Assembly: GCF_029633865.1 (NCBI RefSeq)
Contig: NC_079221.1
Span: 4,626,409 to 4,690,408, forward strand
Source: Lampris incognitus
Lineage: Eukaryota > Chordata > Actinopteri > Lampriformes > Lampridae
Length of the DNA stretch: 64,000 nucleotides
Reading direction: 5' to 3'
Numbering within the stretch: the first letter of the stretch is position 1; each line of letters opens with the position of its first letter. The notes under the pieces were generated by a model. The model did not search any database, was not told where the DNA came from, and saw only the letters and a program-made list of their open reading frames with translations. Both the position numbers and the translations under genes were made by a program. Shown here piece after piece: positions 12,401 to 23,169 of this stretch.

Positions 12401-15400
12401 GTCGTTCGGCATGAAGGTAGTTCACGGGGTCGTCGTGTTGGTATGTTTCTCAAAGCTAGATTGTTGTGATATTCGATATGCTAATTTTACTTGTTTTTGT
12501 TTTTTTTTTTTTCTCTTGCCAAGACCATTGGTTATGATCCCATTACTCCACCCGAGGTGTCGGCCGGCTGGGGGGTTGAACAGATGTCCCTGGAGCAGCT
12601 GTGGCCCCAGTGTGACTACATCACTGTCCACACACCGCTAATGCCCTCCACAGCTGGTGAGTTTTGGAGAGGCTCTCCTCGGTGGACAGACCGGAGATGC
12701 TGATGGAAAGCAAACCTTAGAGGTGTTGCCGGCGTAACTTTAGCGTGAAATGTTTGTCTCAGGCCTACTCGGTGACGCCACGTTTGCCAAGTGCAAGAGA
12801 GGAGTGAAGGTTGTGAACTGTGCGCGTGGGGGCATCATTGACGAGGCTGCTCTCTTCAGAGCGTTGGAGTCGGGACAGTGTGGAGGAGCGGGCCTTGACG
12901 TCTTCGTCGAGGCAAGAACGTCGAACGTTTTAGCAACAGGGGAACACGACACAGACAAACATGCCGCATTTGAAATTTGAGATTTTGCACGTCTTTTTCT
13001 AATTTTCTCTTAATACTGACAGCCTATATGTAACAATAGCAAATTTGCCTCCCCCCCCCCCCCCAAAAAAAAAATATTTTCTTTCTCAGCCGCCATTACT
13101 GACATGATGACACTGCCCAACTCTTGCTTCACGTGTCATGTCTGCCCGCAGGAGCCGCCCAAAGACCGCTCGCTGGTGAACCATCCCAATGTCATCAGCT
13201 GTCCTCATCTGGGCGCCAGCACTAAAGAGGCTCAGGCCCGTTGTGGACAGGACATCGCCCTGCAGATTGTGGACATGGTGAAAGGAAAGGGCCTCGTTGG
13301 AGCAGTGAGTTCGACCCCCCCCCCCCAACTTTTCTTTGTTTTTGGAGCAGATCCTGCCAGAATATAATCTTTCTGTTTTTAGACCACCCGTATTCCAGCA
13401 CCTCTTTGCTAGGATGAGCACATTTAATTTTTTCATGCAATTTTGCTTCCAGAATTTTTTTCCCCTATTTCCCTTCTTCTAATTACACTTAATTAGTTGG
13501 TTGTACTATGAGGACGGGCGATAGACTTGTAGACTAGTGTGGCAGCTGAGGGTCAACGTGAGTGTTGTGATGGCCCCAAAGGTTGTTGTAAACGTTAACG
13601 TTTTGCTTTTCTTTGTGTGTGAATCTGCTCAGAAGTGGTTTGCTAGTCAAATAGGGGATTTCTGTCACAGTTGTGATTTTTCACATATGGTATACCAATC
13701 ATCTGGGCGTTTGTGTTGCATGGTTATAACGGGTTGAACGTATTCAAATACTGCGGTGTGGGTTTGCAGCGCTGGATTGCCTCCTCGACACTCTGGGACG
13801 TCTCGATTTACAGATTAAGCACCGGCAACACGGACTTGTTTTCATAGACCCTCGGTCCAGATGAGGGGAAACTCCACAGAAAACGACCTTTTTTCAGAAA
13901 TAGAAAATGGAGGGGAGGGGGGGGGTGAAGTTAGCCTGCAGTGCAGACGTTTTGTCTCCCCCTTCTGGGCAGTAGAGTAATTACTTCTCTTCCTTCAGCA
14001 CCCCCTCCCTTCTTTTCTCCCCAATTTTACCCCACTCTTCCAAGCCATCCCGGTTGCTGCTGCTGCACCCCGTCTGCCGATCCAGGGCGGGCTGCAGACC
14101 ACCACATGCCTCCTCCGACATATGTGGAGTTGTGCCAGCCTTGCCAGGGGGACGCAGCGCGTGGGAGGATCGCGCCCCCGACTGACCAGAGGAGGCGCTA
14201 GTGCAGCGATCAGGACACATACCCACATCCAGCTTCCCACCCGCAGACGTGTAATGGCCAACTGTGTCTGTAGGGACGCCTGACCAAGCCGGAGGTAACA
14301 CGGGATTCGAACCGCCGATCCCCGTGTTGGTAGGCGACGGAATAGGGCGCCGCACCACCCAGACGCCCTCTTCTTTCAGCCCTCTCCAACAAGGAAGGTT
14401 GTCTGCTGACGTAAACGCATCACTTCGGTGTGCGGCGCAGGAGTACATGTGGGCCCCGGACACCAGATTTAAAACTCCTGTATACTGCGAAGTACAGAGA
14501 GCTTTGCCTGGTGGTGATGGGCTTAATCATCGTCATGTGAAATCGATTGGCAAGGGCTTGAATGTCCCGGAGATTCGTTTCTATACCAGCGTCCCGCGCT
14601 CTAGCTTTTAACAGTTGTTTTGTCCAGTGTCCCATCAGGAATTCTTGAGCGGTCTAGTAGCAGGTTCCCATGGTGGTGTAAATGGAGCTGGAAAAACTGG
14701 GGCGAAAGCTCGGCTCAGTCCAGTCAAATTTGAGCCTGTACTAATGAGCAGATATCCGTACGCAGTTGTCAGTAGACGTGTGGGTCTTCTGTTCATGGGT
14801 AATCTATGCATAGTAACACGCTACATGCCGTTTCTGTTCGAACGCAGGTGAACGCACAGGTTTTGGTAAGTGCCTTCTCCCCAGAATCTCATCAATGGAT
14901 CAAACTTGGAGAGGCCATCGGAGCCGTGCTGCAGTCCTGCACTATCTCTAAACAACCGTTCAGCCAGGTCCAGATCACCACTCGAGGTAAATGGCTCCCA
15001 GTATCATGGAGTGACACTTACTTTCTCTTGTCATTCCTCTTTACCACTTGTGAGGCTGGAGGCTAAATTTGGCAGAGGGCCCCATTCCTGTTCAGAAAGG
15101 TGCGATGTAAAGATTTATTATCATTATTATCCATCCATCCATTATTCGAACCGTTTATCCTGCTCTCAAGGTCGCGGGGATGCTGGAGCCTGTCCCAGCA
15201 GACATTGGGCAGCAGCCGCCAGGCCATCACAGGGCACAATTTTGTTAAATTACAATATTCAAAACAAAACAAAACACATGATTATTATTATAATTTATTA
15301 TCATTTTATTATTTTTATTTTGTTGTTATTATTATGCATAACCCTAACCAATGACCATACAGAATGAATGCCATAAGGACATTAGGGGTCTTGTAATGTT

Positions 15401-18400
15401 GTCTCCCTCTAGTGGTTCAACATGAAGAGTGCAGTACTGGATTTGACACAAGAAAGAAGGGGACACTTAAAAAGTACCCATGAAATGAAAAATTCATTTT
15501 CATTCCTGTTATTACCTCCCAGCTTTATGTTCTAGAAATTCACCAAAAAAAAAATTGTATAATTTTTGCGCTAGAAGGTTTTTCTCTTCCTGACATAGTC
15601 GGTTTTTGTTTTTAAAGTTATTTCTTCCTGCACTTGCAGCTGTACAAGATAAATGTCTAATGTGGCGCAGTGAGATTGAGAGAAGGCGAGATTTTCTACC
15701 GCCAACATGAAACAAGCCACCAGCATACCGACGTCCACATTCTTCTAAAAAGGCCCGGTCGTTAACCGTTCATTCAGCTCTACGTCAAATCGTTACACTT
15801 TAAGTCACCGAGTTTGACTTTTCAAGGTCACTTAAGGTCAAATGTCATGGTGTCAAATGAAAGCCCATACGGAACTTCCTGGTCTGCCAATGATGGTAAC
15901 CAAGTAGCTAAAAAGTTCTACTTGACTTGGTCTGAGCAATGTCTGAGTTGTGCTGGACTGTGTGTACATTTTTGACTGATGCCCTTGACACCCTACTGGT
16001 CTTCAAAATAATGCATTTTTTACTATAGCAATGGATAGTTACTATAGCAATGGATAGTTACTATAGCAATGGATAGTTACTATAGCAATGGATAGTGAAA
16101 AACTAGAAATGGATGAAACTAGATGAACTTAGTAGAATCACAAATGGAAAAGTGAACATTTAACCAAGTGATGCAAAACAAAAAAAAATGTTGGTAACAC
16201 TTTAGTATGGGGGAACGTAGTCACCATTAATGAGGTGCTTATTAGCATGCAAATTAGCAACATATTGGCTCTTAATTGGTCATTATTACGTACTCATTAA
16301 TGCCTTATTCTGCATGGCCTTATTATACAACCAGTGAGCCATTAACTATGAGTTTTCCCTCTATAACCTCAGAGTTATTGCTTATTAGCAGTACCATCTC
16401 AATATGCTTTGCTTAGTATGGCCTTTATAAGGTGGTAGTACCACAAGAAGAGTTATTCTCCCTTACTAACACTTAATGAATATGGTCTGTTCTTACATAA
16501 CACACACAACTACAAGTGTTCATAGTGTTAAATTACTGTAAATTAAGTTTTTGTTACTTAGAATATGTTCCCCATACTAAAGTGACATCTTGGTCATTAC
16601 TAATTCACTAGTAATTAAGTTTTTGTTACTTAGAATATGTTCCCCATACTAAAGTGTTACCTAATTTTTTTTTGCATCTTTTTTTGCAGTTTAGTTTTGT
16701 TGGTATTTATTTCAACTGTTTGGGTATCAGTGAATTTTTCCACTTTTCAGCGGTTGGTGGTCAGTAATGCTGACAGTATTTTCTACCTTGCAGGGGATTG
16801 CTTGAAGCATTCTACTGGATACATCGCCTCGGCGGTAATGGTTGGGCTTCTCACCTCTGGATCCAGTGGTTGCCCCAACCTTGTCAATGCTCTTGCCCTG
16901 GCCAAGGAGTCTGGAGTTAAGGTACAAATCAAGCACTCTGGCATAACCATCTCACATTAGTTACTGTCTGTCTTAAAGCTGAAATCCATGATTTCCTCCA
17001 TCTGTCTGTCCCTCCCTCTGGTGGCAAGAACTACAGACCGGGTGTAGCAGCCATTGTCGCTCGTGTGCCATCTGCTCAGCAGTAGAGTTCCCACCCTTGT
17101 AAAAATGGCATCCTCGGACCAAAGCCAACACAGGCAATCTAATGTATTACAGACGACATCAAACTATATAGGCTACTGTAATACTGATTGTTGAATTGGT
17201 AGATGACCTGTCCAACAGAGGCATCACCACATCAAACGTTTCCTTTTTCTGCTCGAGTTGAAACGTGTTTGTCACTGCGCCAGCGTTCATCCTCCCCAGT
17301 CAAACAGTTCAACAGTGGTATAAAGACAGCATCACCGGCCATGGTAAAGATAAAAGCCAGTATTATGTAACCTGACTCCATGGTCCAGATGAGTAAAATA
17401 GTGATTTATTAATGGAGGAAAATGTCAGATTTCAGCTTTAAGGAAAGAAGACTTAATGAAGGTGTGAGCTTCCTCCCTAGGTGAACCAGCACCACGACCA
17501 GTCGGAGGGGGCTGTCCACGGTTTGTGTGATGTGGAAATCTCAGTCAATGGCTCCAGCTACAAAGCCAGTGGTTCTGTTCAAGCAGGGGTGCCAGTCCTG
17601 TTGGAGCTGAGTGGCAATGTTTTCCGGCAGCCGGTGTCACTCTCAGGAAACCTGCTCTTCATTAGGGCCTCGGCCAGTCCTCAGCTGCTGCCCTCTCTGA
17701 CCGGTAAGGACTGAAATTGCTGCAGTGTCCCATTTTACAGGAAAGCACGGCACGCAGGTTACATACGGCGTCAAGGGGATCTCAGTCCAAACACTCGTCT
17801 TACATTGTGGTTCCCATGAAAGGGGAGATTAAACCGATCGTTTTATATAAGTGCAATCAGTACTGATGGGTAATGTAGGCGACTGAGGCAATAACGTCTT
17901 CACTGCCTACTATATTGAAGGAGAAATTGGTGTTATCCTCCTCTGTCTTTCCCACAATGCCAACATGTACCAGAATGCATTGCTGCATACTTGGCCAATT
18001 ACCCTATTTTCCCCAGTTGTCCCAGTTGCTGCTCTACCCCCTCTGCCGATCTGGGGAGGGCTGCAGACTACCACATGCCTCCTCCAATACATGCGGAGTC
18101 ACCAGCCGCTTCTTTTCACCTGACAGTGGTCAGGTGAAAAGAAGCGGCTGGTGACTCATCGAGGGGACGTAGCACGTGGGAGTTTCATCAAGAGGACGTA
18201 GTGCGTGGGAGGATCACACTATTCCCCCTAGTTCCTCCTCCCCCCCGAACAGATGCCCCGACCGACCAGAGGAGGCGCTAGTGCAGCGATCAGGACACAT
18301 ACCCACAACTGGCTTCCACCTCACATTAGTTACAGACATGGCCAGTTGTGTCTGTAGGGACGCCCGACCAAGCCGAAGGCAACACGGGGAGTCGAACGAG

Positions 18401-21400
18401 CGATCCCCGTGTTGGTAGGCAACAGAATAGACGGCTACACTACCTGGATGCCAGCTTCTGTGTCGTCATCCATAAAATCCTCTGCACATGAGTTGTAGGA
18501 CGTCATTTTTACCATCAGGAATGTAGCGTGGTTTTGTTTTTTGAACAGCGCATTTTTAATTTAATTTAATTTTCAGTTGTTAAAGTTGCTGTGAGGACTT
18601 GTGGATTTTCAGATTCGGACAACTTTATTAATCCCAGAAAGGCAGTTCAGTTCCACAGTCTATCCAGACCAGAGCCCTAGAAAGAGAGCGTTGCGTCAAT
18701 GAGGGGTCAGAACGCGAGAGGGTCACGTGGTTCACGTAGCCGCCCAATAGGTCCAAACGAAGCTTGGCGGCTCATTTAAATGAACTGCTTAGCCGCCATT
18801 TCTGGTAACTACTAAGCAATATTTTCAGATTTTTGCATTTATATATAGATATGGATATATTCCAACCTGACACATATTCTATGCGCACTGTTTGGAACCA
18901 TCCGGGGCTCCCATGATCCGCCATTGCTGTTAAATAACTGGCCCATTGGCGTCTAGGGAGTTGACGTGACTCTCTCTGTCTAGGGCTCTGATCCAGACCA
19001 GACACAAACTCGCAGACAAACGGCAATCGTCAGTATGTCAGATACGCTACATGGCCATGAGATGCACACTGGCGCCATCGTGTGGCCATGTGTGCAAACA
19101 CACACGAGGGCCAGGCGAAGGATAAAAATTCACATAAATAATTAAAATAGAATAGAATAAATAAATAAAGCATCCTAATATGCATTGCACGTTACATTAC
19201 AATACAATATTAAGTGACGTAGAGGCCCACAAGCCATGTGAAAAACGGGCTCGGTATAAACCAGCTATTGTGGTTTAAAACAAAATAAAGAGTTCATTTA
19301 AAATGGCTCCTCTGCATTTAACAGGCTGGTAGCAGAGGAATGACGGACTCAGAGTAGCGATTTGTTGTCCTAGGGGGCGCTATATAGCGCCGGCCTGTGG
19401 GCATTAAGGCCAATTCAGTGACGCAATAGCGGAACTCCGCTTCGTCCGCCTGCCCGTGTCCGCGCGAAGCTCAATTGTCGTGGCCGCGCATACCTAAGCG
19501 TCCGCGTGCCGGTGTCACACGAAACATGGCTCGGCGGGAAACTTGTCTCGCATCGACATGCATTTCGTGTGGCACCGGAAACCTGCTTTGTTTCTTCTTC
19601 GTGGCTTCTTCTTCTTCGTGGCTTTACGACTTTTATACAGTATGGAGACGATGTTTTGCGTCATCCATACTTCTCATATCCCTCACCGACGCGCTGAACT
19701 CCCCCTCTCTGCCCCCCCCCTTCGTTAAGGGGTCCAACATACCTCCTCCGCGAGGTTTTCTTTCCAACACGGCCCGGCAACACGGCGGCTCTTCTTCCTC
19801 GTCCCAGGACAGCGCCATGTTGCTTACAGTCCGTAACTTCCGGCGGAATAGGAAACCGACGCGCAGAAATTGCGGGAAATGTAGACTGGTTGTGCGTTGG
19901 TACGACTGGTCCAGGGAAAGGTGTGGGTTTTGTTGTTGTTTTTTTTACAGATTCTTGAAGAAAGTTCATTATAAAACAAACATGGCAAATATACTTTCCA
20001 TCCATAAATACATAGATATATCCAAAGTGCCAAAGGGAACAGTATGTAAACATTTCTATACAGCTGTGTTTCTCAACCGGGGGTCCGCGGACCCCTAGTG
20101 GTCCGTGGTGTAATTGCAAGGGGTCCGTGAAAATAAAATATCTTTTTAAAAAAAGATCCTATGACATTTATAGAAATAGGATTATTTTACTCAAATGTGA
20201 CCGAGACCTTTATCTACCTAAACTATAAAGGGTAACAGGACTTTTTTCTCTAATTACATCTGTTTCACAAGTGTAATCTATTGTATTTTAATAAGAGATC
20301 TCGCTCCCGTTTGCATTGTTAAATTGCATTATAGCATTTATTCACTCTTTGGGGCAAAAATAAGAGCTTTCAGTTGTAACTTAGATATAGTTAACAAAAC
20401 AGAATTCTTATGCAGTAACTTTCAGATATATGTAACGAAACAGAATATGTATTCAGTAACTTTCAGATATATGTAACAAAACAGAATATGTATTCAGTAA
20501 CTTTCAGATATATGTAACAAAACAGAATATGTATTCAGTAACTTTCAGATATATGTAACAAAACAGAATATGTATTCAGTAACTTTCAGATATATGTAAC
20601 AGAACAGAATATGTATTCAGTAACTTTCAGATATATGTAACAAAACAGAATATGTATGCAGTAACTTTCAGATATATGTAACAAAACAGAATATGTATGC
20701 AGTAACTTTCAGATATATGTAACAAAACAGAATATGTATTCAGTAACTTTCAGATATATGTAACAGAACAGAATATGTATTCAGTAACTTTCAGATATAT
20801 GTAACAAAACATAATATGTATTCAGTAACTTTCAGATATATGTAACAAAACAGAATATGTATTCAGTAACTTTCAGATATATGTAACAAAACAGAATATG
20901 TATTCAGTAACTTTCAGATATATGTAACAAAACAGAATGTATTCAGTAACTTTCAGATATATGTAACAAAACAATATGTATTCAGTAACTTTCAGATATG
21001 TGTAACAAAACAGAATATGTATTCAGTAACTTTCAGATATATGTAACAAAATAGAATATGTATTCAGTAACTTTCAGATATATGTAACAAAACAGAATAT
21101 GTATTCAGTAACTTTCAGATATATGTAACAACAGAATTTTTATGCAGTAACTTTTAACAACGCAAACGGGAGCGAGATCTCTTATTAAAATACAATAAAT
21201 GACACTTGTGAAACAGATGTAATTAGAGAAAAAAGTCCTGTTACCCTTTATAGTTTAGGTAGATAAAGGTCTCGGTCACATTTGAGTAAAATAATCCTAT
21301 TTCTATAAATATCATAGGATCTTTTTTTTAAAGATGTTTTATTTTCACGGACCCCTTGCAATTACACCACGGACCACTAGGGGTCCGCGGACCCCCGGTT

Positions 21401-22020
21401 GAGAAACACTGATGTAGAGGCATCCAAATTTAACCGAGATTCATGAAAAAGGCAAAACAAGGCAGCTTTATCGATATGGCACATTTTATACACAAGGCAG
21501 ACTCGATGGGCTTCACGTGAAAAATTAGAACATTGTACAATAAAAAAGGATTTAACGACTAACTCATTGACATTTAAATCAAAGAAACATTGCAGTGTCA
21601 TCAGCATACAGTAGACAGAATATTTACACCCATTGGGAAGGTCATTAATATACAGAAGAAAGAGCAAATGAGGGGGGAAAAACAACAGCCAAATTGTCAT
21701 TGTAGCAGCTTTTTTCCCCCAGTTTCTCTCCTTTATACTTTTGTTTTTTGACTTATCACTTGAATGAAGGGTTGCACTGAGCTTTGGGGGTCTAAATGCT
21801 AAATAGCAGTGTACACAGACTTTAACCTCCACACCCCGTCGCCTCTTTCGTTGTTCTTCATGCAGGGCTGCTGGCCGCGGCGGGAGTGGAGATGGAGTCG
21901 TTCAGCGCCCCTGCAGCCAGGGCCGGAGATCTGTGGTATTGTGTTGGGCTGTCCGCTCTCCTCCAAGACCTTGGGGCCTTGAAGCCTTTGGTCAAGGAGG
22001 CAGCCCAGCTCGCCATCTGA
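9404..22020 (+). CDS. phgdh: D-3-phosphoglycerate dehydrogenase, complete
   Basis: Twelve exons: 9404-9541, 11580-11731, 11895-11960, 12076-12130, 12318-12416, 12524-12656, 12763-12911, 13152-13304, 14848-14986, 16794-16921, 17481-17703, 21866-22020; 1590 nt, 529 aa, phase kept throughout. It catalyses the first step of serine synthesis, NAD-dependent oxidation of 3-phosphoglycerate, in the cytosol. Visible features: N-terminal substrate-binding part with [14 protein letters not shown], Rossmann motif GLGRIG at about 152-157, NCARGG with Arg236, VEEPP with Glu265, and [11 protein letters not shown] with His283. These three catalytic residues fall at the human numbers. The C-terminal half (about 310-529) is the regulatory part and is more diverged from human. 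Intron 7 begins GC (12912-12913), a GC-AG intron; all others are GT-AG. Exon 9 contains an internal TTGGTAAGT that could act as a cryptic donor. Poly(A) signal AATAAA at 22263-22268. Introns 1, 9 and 11 are swollen by repeats. Confidence 0.96.
10060..10345. repeat. Tandem repeat of about 100 bp (phgdh intron 1)
   Basis: Just under three copies of a unit containing CATAAAACTGGTCAAC and AAAACTAGTCAAGAACAT; copies begin near 10110 and 10208. Confidence 0.8.
10660..11500. repeat. 24-bp minisatellite framed by inverted repeats (phgdh intron 1)
   Basis: Unit CTTGGTCTTTCTGACTAGAC plus CAGT, 24 bp, about 25 copies at 10775-11415. Both flanks carry the same sequence in opposite orientation: GTGAAGACGTTTCGCCTCTC on the left (10731-10750) and its reverse complement on the right (about 11445-11464), each followed inward by an AGAGGCTTCCTCAGTT-type segment. 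The left flank shares GTGCAACTGGACTTG with the palindrome at 40767-40821. Confidence 0.9.
14000..14370 (-). repeat. tRNA-derived SINE, family A copy 3 (phgdh intron 8)
   Basis: Reverse-strand copy, slightly shortened in the middle; ends CACCACCCAGACGCCC near 14368. Confidence 0.85.
15130..15240 (-). repeat. SINE family B, tail fragment
   Basis: ATCCATCCATCCATTATTCG followed by GATGCTGGAGCCTGTCCCAG is the reverse complement of the family B 3' tail; no head is present. Confidence 0.75.
16022..16096. repeat. 19-bp tandem repeat, four copies
   Basis: CTATAGCAATGGATAGTTA repeated four times almost perfectly, in phgdh intron 9. Confidence 0.9.
16191..16661. mobile_element. MITE with GGTAACACTTTAGTATGG terminal repeats (phgdh intron 9)
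   Basis: Left end GGTAACACTTTAGTATGGGG, right end CCCCATACTAAAGTGTTACC. The right end is preceded by a near copy of itself (16545-16590), so the terminal 50 bp is duplicated. No coding frame. Superfamily not decided. Confidence 0.75.
17990..18452 (-). repeat. tRNA-derived SINE, family A copy 4 with internal palindrome (phgdh intron 11)
   Basis: Reverse-strand family A copy. Inside it 29 bp are duplicated head-to-head: arms 18096-18124 and 18129-18157, loop AGTG. Other copies in the window have only one arm at this point. Confidence 0.9.
18670..18990. mobile_element. hAT-type MITE with perfect 8-bp target duplication (phgdh intron 11)
   Basis: Ends CAGAGCCCTAG and CTAGGGCTCTG are perfect inverted repeats (similarity continues inward for about 30 bp), and ATCCAGAC flanks both sides (18662-18669 and 18991-18998). 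321 bp, noncoding. Confidence 0.85.
19360..19960. other. CpG-rich stretch in phgdh intron 11, unassigned
   Basis: GC and CpG content is clearly higher than the surrounding intron, with AGGGGGCGCTATATAGCGCC at 19371-19390. Open frames occur on both strands but read like no family I know and lack splice logic. Probably an unrecognised repeat. Confidence 0.3.
20064..21411. mobile_element. hAT-like element copy 2, fold-back form (phgdh intron 11)
   Basis: Same family as 8024-8672 and 38994-39930, but both ends are the TTTCTCAACCGGGGGTCCGC end, in opposite orientation, giving about 270-bp inverted arms (20064-20330 and 21145-21411). Between them lie about 18 copies of the 41-bp unit. The flanking octamers match at 5 of 8 bases. 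Confidence 0.88.
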
Positions 22021-22262
22021 GCGAGCGCCGCGGCACTGGCACAGTGCTCGAGTAGCGTTCAGTATCTCAGATCCCGAACGTTCCAGATTATCTGTCGTTC
22101 CGAGGATCTGGTCTAGTCCTAGCGTTTTGAATACTTATAGTTTACGATATGTGTAGAAGCCGAATACTTCCAGTTTACATTCCCCGGCCTGACTGCCTAA
22201 CATAATGTACCTAACATAAAGCCCGGATGTTTTCTATGTGCTTTCTTGAACTAAACTTCTCA

Positions 22263-22268
22263 AATAAA
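22263..22268 (+). terminator. phgdh: phgdh poly(A) signal
   Basis: AATAAA 243 bp after the phgdh stop codon, with TGTGTGTTCACTTT-like GU/U-rich sequence 20-40 bp further on, as expected of a downstream element. Confidence 0.7.
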
Positions 22269-23150
22269 CACTTATTTCACTGTAACGTGTGTGTTCACTT
22301 TAACCTGTTGAGTGTTTCATTTGTTTTGCTATATTCAGTTTGTTTTTCCTTTAGAATTTAAGGGGTTTTTTTGGGGGGGGGGGTTTCATCCATTCTTGAG
22401 ACTCGAGACAAAACACGTCCTGCAGAGAAAACGGTCGTGTTAAAAATCAAGACCTTTACAATGACAAATGTACCTAAAAAGTCACCTGTAAAAGCAGCGT
22501 GTGTGTCCACAACACTTTTAAAGGTTTATTTGAACACAGTTTCGTTTGCTTACAGATCTGCTGCGTACCTGGAAATCAGCTTGTCCTCGACAAGAAATAC
22601 ATGTTTCAAATTGCCCTGAAAAGGGTTAAAAAGTCTTAAAATGTATAGATGAGGATAATGTCAGCTAATTTAAGGTGCATATGATGACGTCATAACAAAC
22701 TTTTCAGTGAAAATCTGCTTATTACAAACGCGTCCTCAGTTTCCCTCAACAGGGTCCAGATTTTTACATTATCGTTGATAAATCAGGAATTACCCCAGGC
22801 ACCTATATTCTTGAGGACCCCTTGGTCACTTACATGTGGATGTGTTTTAGTCAGGTTCTGGAGGTACGCTAGCGACCGAGGAAAACCCCCATAACACACA
22901 CACACACACACTAATGCTCTGCTCAAATGTTCGGTGGAGCACATTTTGAGTCTTTATATCTTGTTGTAAAATGTGTTGGAACTTTACTCAACCTGATTGA
23001 GCAAGCTGCACCACTCGGTTTAGGCATGTTATGCTAACATGTTCCACCAGATGTCGCTGTGTCTTTCTGCCTTTTCAGTTCGCCGCCTCACAGCGCGTTA
23101 AGATACAAAAAAAGTCGCTCCAGACACGAGGTGTGTGTTTAGTGGAGTGT
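22269..23150. other. Intergenic, no gene seen (phgdh to minisatellite)
   Basis: AT-rich unique-looking sequence with a G run at 22372-22383 and a short CA run near 22900. Small open frames look random. Confidence 0.5.
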
Positions 23151-23169
23151 TCAGAACAAAGCGAACTTT

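Noticed and set aside
19475-20119. 207- and 152-codon frames in phgdh intron 11
   Set aside because: They run into the hAT end repeat, have no recognisable domain and arise from a CpG-rich stretch of low stop density.
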